Source: an uncultured Pseudomonadota bacterium (GTDB lineage: Bacteria; Pseudomonadota; Gammaproteobacteria; Burkholderiales; Eutrophovitaceae). From it: DNA of 18,897 nucleotides. Location: NCBI GenBank assembly GCA_913057845.1, contig CAJXPC010000005.1:1-18897 (forward strand), read 5' to 3'. The position numbers and the translations under genes are program-made. Below the pieces are notes generated by a model. That model was not told the origin of the DNA, made no database searches, and saw nothing but the letters and a program-made list of their open reading frames with translations. Shown in pieces: positions 16,750-18,897 of the stretch (the first letter of the stretch is position 1; each line of letters opens with the position of its first letter).

Positions 16750-17625
16750 ATGTTGAATAGCCTCCAACTAAGGTTGTCTAGCTATGCGCGATTAATCCGC
16801 ATGGATAAGCCGATAGGCGCTTGCTTATTACTCTGGCCAACGCTTTGGGCGATCTGGATGTCGTCAGGCGGTGCGCCCAATGCTCATATTTTTTGGGTGT
16901 TTGTGATGGGTACGTTTTTAATGCGATCCGCAGGTTGCGCAATTAACGATTATGCCGACAGGGATTATGACCCTCATGTTAAACGCACCGCGAATCGGCC
17001 GCTTGCGACTAAGGAAATTGCCCCATGGGAAGCGTTAGTTGTCGCCACTCTTCTCGCGCTGATTGCTTTTGGGTTGGTGTTGACGCTTAATGCGCTGACT
17101 ATCAAATTATCATTTATAGCGTTGCTCCTTGCTATCAGCTATCCGTTTGCAAAACGCTTTATATCGATGCCGCAGGCTTACTTAGGCGTCACATTTGGAG
17201 TTGGCATTCCTATGGCATGGGCGTCTGCTGTAGATCACGTCCCGTTTGTGGCTTACGTCACGATGCTCGCGAATGTGTTTTGGGTACTTGCTTACGACAC
17301 AGAATACGCCATGGTGGATCGTGACGATGATATGGGCATTGGTATAAAAACGAGCGCGATTTTATTTGGTAAATATGATGTCGCTATGGTGTTAGCCTTT
17401 CAAACCACATTTCTTTGCTTGTTGTTGGCAGTTGGCATAATGAGCGCCCTCGGCTTTTTTTATTATATGGGCTTGGCAGGGGCAGCAGTATCTATCGCAT
17501 TTCAATATCCAATGATTAAATATCGCGAGCGCGAAGGGTGTTTCCGAGCATTTCGGCATAATAATTTAGCAGGGGGAATGATTTTTTTTGGTTTGCTTCT
17601 AGATAAGGCATTCGTAGGAAGTTAA
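16750..17625 (+). CDS. ubiA: 4-hydroxybenzoate polyprenyltransferase
   Basis: Integral membrane prenyltransferase that joins the polyprenyl chain to 4-hydroxybenzoate in ubiquinone synthesis. The 291 residues carry about eight or nine hydrophobic segments. The first Asp-rich motif NDYADRDYD is at 66-74, followed by KRTANRPLA. The second Asp-rich motif region is DTEYAMVDRDDD at 183-194. These bind the Mg-pyrophosphate of the prenyl donor, and KRTANRPL is typical of UbiA rather than other family members. The start at ATG 16750 is 5 bases after recG. In many Betaproteobacteria I recall oxyR between recG and ubiA; here it is absent. Confidence 0.96.
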   Translation: MLNSLQLRLSSYARLIRMDKPIGACLLLWPTLWAIWMSSGGAPNAHIFWVFVMGTFLMRSAGCAINDYADRDYDPHVKRTANRPLATKEIAPWEALVVATLLALIAFGLVLTLNALTIKLSFIALLLAISYPFAKRFISMPQAYLGVTFGVGIPMAWASAVDHVPFVAYVTMLANVFWVLAYDTEYAMVDRDDDMGIGIKTSAILFGKYDVAMVLAFQTTFLCLLLAVGIMSALGFFYYMGLAGAAVSIAFQYPMIKYREREGCFRAFRHNNLAGGMIFFGLLLDKAFVGS

Positions 17626-17687
17626 TGCGATAGCTTAGTGGGATCGAATGAAAATTGGATGGTACAATATCAACTACATTAGTTAAA

Positions 17688-17700
17688 GACTCAATGAGTC
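17688..17700. repeat. 13-bp perfect palindrome upstream of the cytochrome c gene
   Basis: GACTCAATGAGTC is symmetric about its central A. It lies 63 bases after the ubiA stop and 73 bases before the cytochrome start. It could be an operator for a dimeric regulator, or a short hairpin at the end of ubiA. A six-T run (17712-17717) follows, 11 bases away, which is too far for a standard intrinsic terminator. Confidence 0.45.
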
Positions 17701-17718
17701 GAACTTGAATGTTTTTTG

Positions 17719-17743
17719 CTGGTCATACTTGGACATTGACCAG
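17719..17743. repeat. Inverted repeat in the cytochrome c leader
   Basis: CTGGTCA and TGACCAG are perfect 7-bp arms separated by 11 bases. The 25-base element ends 30 bases before the cytochrome ATG. The spacing fits either an operator contacted by a dimer on one face of the helix or an RNA hairpin in the 5' leader. It does not match an FNR or ArcA site that I recognise. Confidence 0.45.
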
Positions 17744-17773
17744 TGTATAGGGAACGAAATGGAGAGAGTTAAC

Positions 17774-18091
17774 ATGAAGAAAGCTGTTGTGTCCTGTTTC
17801 TTGGCTTTTGGCCTAATTTTTGTGTCGCAAGTGCAGGCAAATGATGTGGAAGCACTCGCGAAGTCTAAAAACTGTTTGAGTTGTCACGCCATAGATAGAA
17901 AATTAGTCGGGCCTGCCTATAAAGATATTGCTAAAGGTAAGGATCCTAAAGGGGGTGAGATTACGGTGGAAAGACTCGTTAATTCCATAAAGAACGGAAG
18001 TATGGGTAAGTGGGGTCCAATCCCAATGCCGCCTAATCCGGTAACTGACGATGAAGCAAATCAGTTAGCGGAGTGGATTCTATCCCTATAA
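17774..18091 (+). CDS. Small periplasmic class I cytochrome c (c551/c552-like)
   Basis: Mono-haem electron carrier exported to the periplasm. With the ATG at 17774 the protein has 105 residues. A signal peptide (MKKAVVSCFLAFGLIFVSQVQA) is predicted to be cut after residue 22. The haem attachment motif CLSCH is at 34-38. Met85 in GPIPMPPNP is the likely sixth haem ligand, as in cytochrome c551 proteins, and a C-terminal helix (DDEANQLAEWILSL) closes the fold. GGAGAG at 17761-17766 fixes the start. The same frame is open back to an ATG at 17705, but starting there would bury the signal peptide. A clear terminator follows, so it is probably monocistronic. Its redox partner cannot be told. Confidence 0.93.
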   Translation: MKKAVVSCFLAFGLIFVSQVQANDVEALAKSKNCLSCHAIDRKLVGPAYKDIAKGKDPKGGEITVERLVNSIKNGSMGKWGPIPMPPNPVTDDEANQLAEWILSL

Positions 18092-18109
18092 AGTTTAGGG
18101 GTTGCAAGG

Positions 18110-18137
18110 AAAGCCGGCTATGAGCCGGTTTTTTTTT
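18110..18137 (+). terminator. Intrinsic terminator after cytochrome c
   Basis: CCGGCT at 18114-18119 and AGCCGG at 18123-18128 form a six-pair stem around a three-base loop, extendable by a G-T pair and A-T pairs. A run of nine T follows directly. It ends the cytochrome transcript before the LivK promoter. Confidence 0.92.
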
Positions 18138-18172
18138 GGGTGCTGGCGGATGGGTGTGCCTTGCATCGAAAA

Positions 18173-18200
18173 TTGACACGGGGTTAACCGCTGTTAATAT
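18173..18200 (+). promoter_or_regulatory. Sigma-70 promoter of the ABC transporter binding-protein gene
   Basis: TTGACA at 18173-18178 is a perfect -35 box. TAATAT at 18195-18200 is a near-consensus -10 box. The spacer is 16 bases. It lies between the cytochrome terminator and the gene at 18262, leaving a leader of about 55 bases with a GGAGAG ribosome site. Confidence 0.8.
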
Positions 18201-18261
18201 TACCTAAGTTTCCCCGGCTGGCTTTAAACCAGGTCGAAACAAATATTTTGGAGAGTACATA

Positions 18262-18849
18262 ATGGTAACGAAACGTTTATTCGCATGTGTCGTGAGCGCT
18301 CTGCTGATGGCTGGATGTGGTGCTGACAATGAACCCAACGACGGGCGAAAGGTGGTTAATATTGGTCACGTCGGTCCGCTCACTGGGCCGAGCTCCCATG
18401 TTGGCAAGGACAATGAGCGTGGGGCTGGGCTTGCCGTTGATGAGGCGAATCAATCGAGTGTCGTGATCGGTGGGGAAGCTATCAAATTTAGATTGATATC
18501 TGAAGATGATGAAGCTAATCCACAAAAAGCTACGGTTGTCGCTCAACGGTTAGTGGACGCTGATGTCGCAGGTGTTGTTGGGCATCTGAACTCTGGTACG
18601 ACCATTCCCGCATCAACTAGATATTATGAAGCTGGCATTCCGCAAATTTCGCCGTCGGCTACGGCAATTAAGTACACCCGCCAAGGCTACGAAACTGCCT
18701 ACCGTGTAATGGCCAATGATGAACAGCAGGGGAAGGTTTTAGGTGATTATGCGGTCAAGACCTTAGGCGCTAAGGGCATCGCGATTATTGACGATCGAAG
18801 TGCTTATGGGGCAGGTTTGGCTGACGAGTTTGAGTCTGCGGTCAAACAG
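18262..18849 (+). CDS. Branched-chain amino acid-type ABC transporter substrate-binding lipoprotein, 3' end missing
   Basis: N-terminal part of a periplasmic binding protein of the LivJ/LivK (Peripla_BP_6) family. Such proteins deliver Leu/Ile/Val or other small amides and acids to a Liv-type ABC importer. The signal sequence ends with LMAGC, giving lipid attachment at Cys19. The mature part starts with VVNIGHVGPLTGPSSHVGKD, then GAGLAVDEAN, LISEDDEANPQKA and VVGHLNSGTTIPAS. ISPSATAIKYTRQGYETAYRV and IAIIDDRSAYGAG follow. This covers most of lobe 1 (196 residues of an expected 370-400). The gene is cut at 18849 because adapter sequence follows; the frame happens to stay open through it. The true ligand cannot be read from this half. 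Confidence 0.93.
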
Positions 18850-18897
18850 CTGTCTCTTATACACATCTCCGAGCCCACGAGACCTCTCTACATCTCG
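18850..18897. other. Illumina Nextera adapter read-through (artefact)
   Basis: CTGTCTCTTATACACATCT at 18850-18868 is the 19-base Tn5 mosaic end. CCGAGCCCACGAGAC at 18869-18883 is the Nextera read-2 arm. CTCTCTAC at 18884-18891 equals i7 index N707 as I recall it. ATCTCG at 18892-18897 begins the P7 side sequence. The order and spacing are exactly those of a library fragment read through its end. These bases are not part of the genome. Confidence 0.98.

Noticed and set aside
17705..18091. Longer cytochrome c starting at 17705
   Set aside because: The signal peptide would be internal. The ribosome site at 17761 lies just before the ATG at 17774, and the palindrome at 17719-17743 would fall inside the coding region.
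18850..18868. Tn5/IS50 transposon end
   Set aside because: The mosaic end is followed by the Nextera read-2 arm, an index and the P7 start, so it is a library adapter and not a mobile element.
1..18897. tRNA, rRNA, CRISPR array, prophage or defence island
   Set aside because: No cloverleaf, repeat-spacer pattern, integrase, transposase or nuclease/ATPase defence pair was seen on either strand; almost all sequence is accounted for by metabolic and housekeeping genes.

Overview
The window is chromosomal DNA of moderate, slightly A/T-leaning composition from a Gram-negative proteobacterium, most likely an uncultured or little-studied betaproteobacterium. Two gene neighbourhoods support this. 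One is RNB-family ribonuclease, TonB-like protein, aroE, mtgA. The other is ridA, recG, ubiA. From memory, both orders are typical of Betaproteobacteria. I cannot name a genus. I see no rRNA, tRNA, CRISPR array, prophage or insertion sequence.

Layout. (1) Positions 1-4578, plus strand: the 3' part of an RNB ribonuclease, a TonB-like protein, then aroE, mtgA and lgt. aroE, mtgA and lgt are packed with overlapping stops and starts. (2) 4668-7966, plus strand: a methylthioadenosine and adenine salvage cluster (mtnP, apt, mtnA) followed by a short-chain dehydrogenase. (3) 7997-12072, minus strand: a molybdenum hydroxylase operon, transcribed FAD subunit, [2Fe-2S] subunit, molybdopterin subunit, then a MoaD/ThiS-like ubiquitin-fold protein. 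A 39-codon reading frame with a signal peptide ends it. (4) 12215-14101, minus strand: the potassium transporter kup. (5) 14251-17625, plus strand: ridA, recG, ubiA. (6) 17774-18091: a small periplasmic cytochrome c with two palindromes in its leader and a clear intrinsic terminator. (7) 18262-18849: the start of a Leu/Ile/Val-type ABC transporter binding lipoprotein behind a good sigma-70 promoter.

The last 48 bases (18850-18897) are not biological. They match Illumina Nextera read-through: the Tn5 mosaic end, the read-2 adapter arm, an 8-base i7 index, and the first bases of the flow-cell primer. The last gene is cut there, and any protein predicted through it carries 16 false residues.

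How the genes work together. Salvage: MtnP splits methylthioadenosine to adenine and methylthioribose-1-phosphate, Apt recovers the adenine as AMP, and MtnA isomerises the sugar phosphate. The later step is not encoded here, and whether the SDR takes part is open. Molybdenum hydroxylase: the three subunits form a standard flavin/iron-sulfur/molybdopterin enzyme of unknown substrate. Its active-site loop is not that of form I CO dehydrogenase. The encoded MoaD-like protein is the most interesting accessory. No clearly novel defence or mobile system is visible. The best leads for new biology are the UBL and small secreted ORF at the end of the hydroxylase operon, and the SDR attached to the MTA salvage genes.
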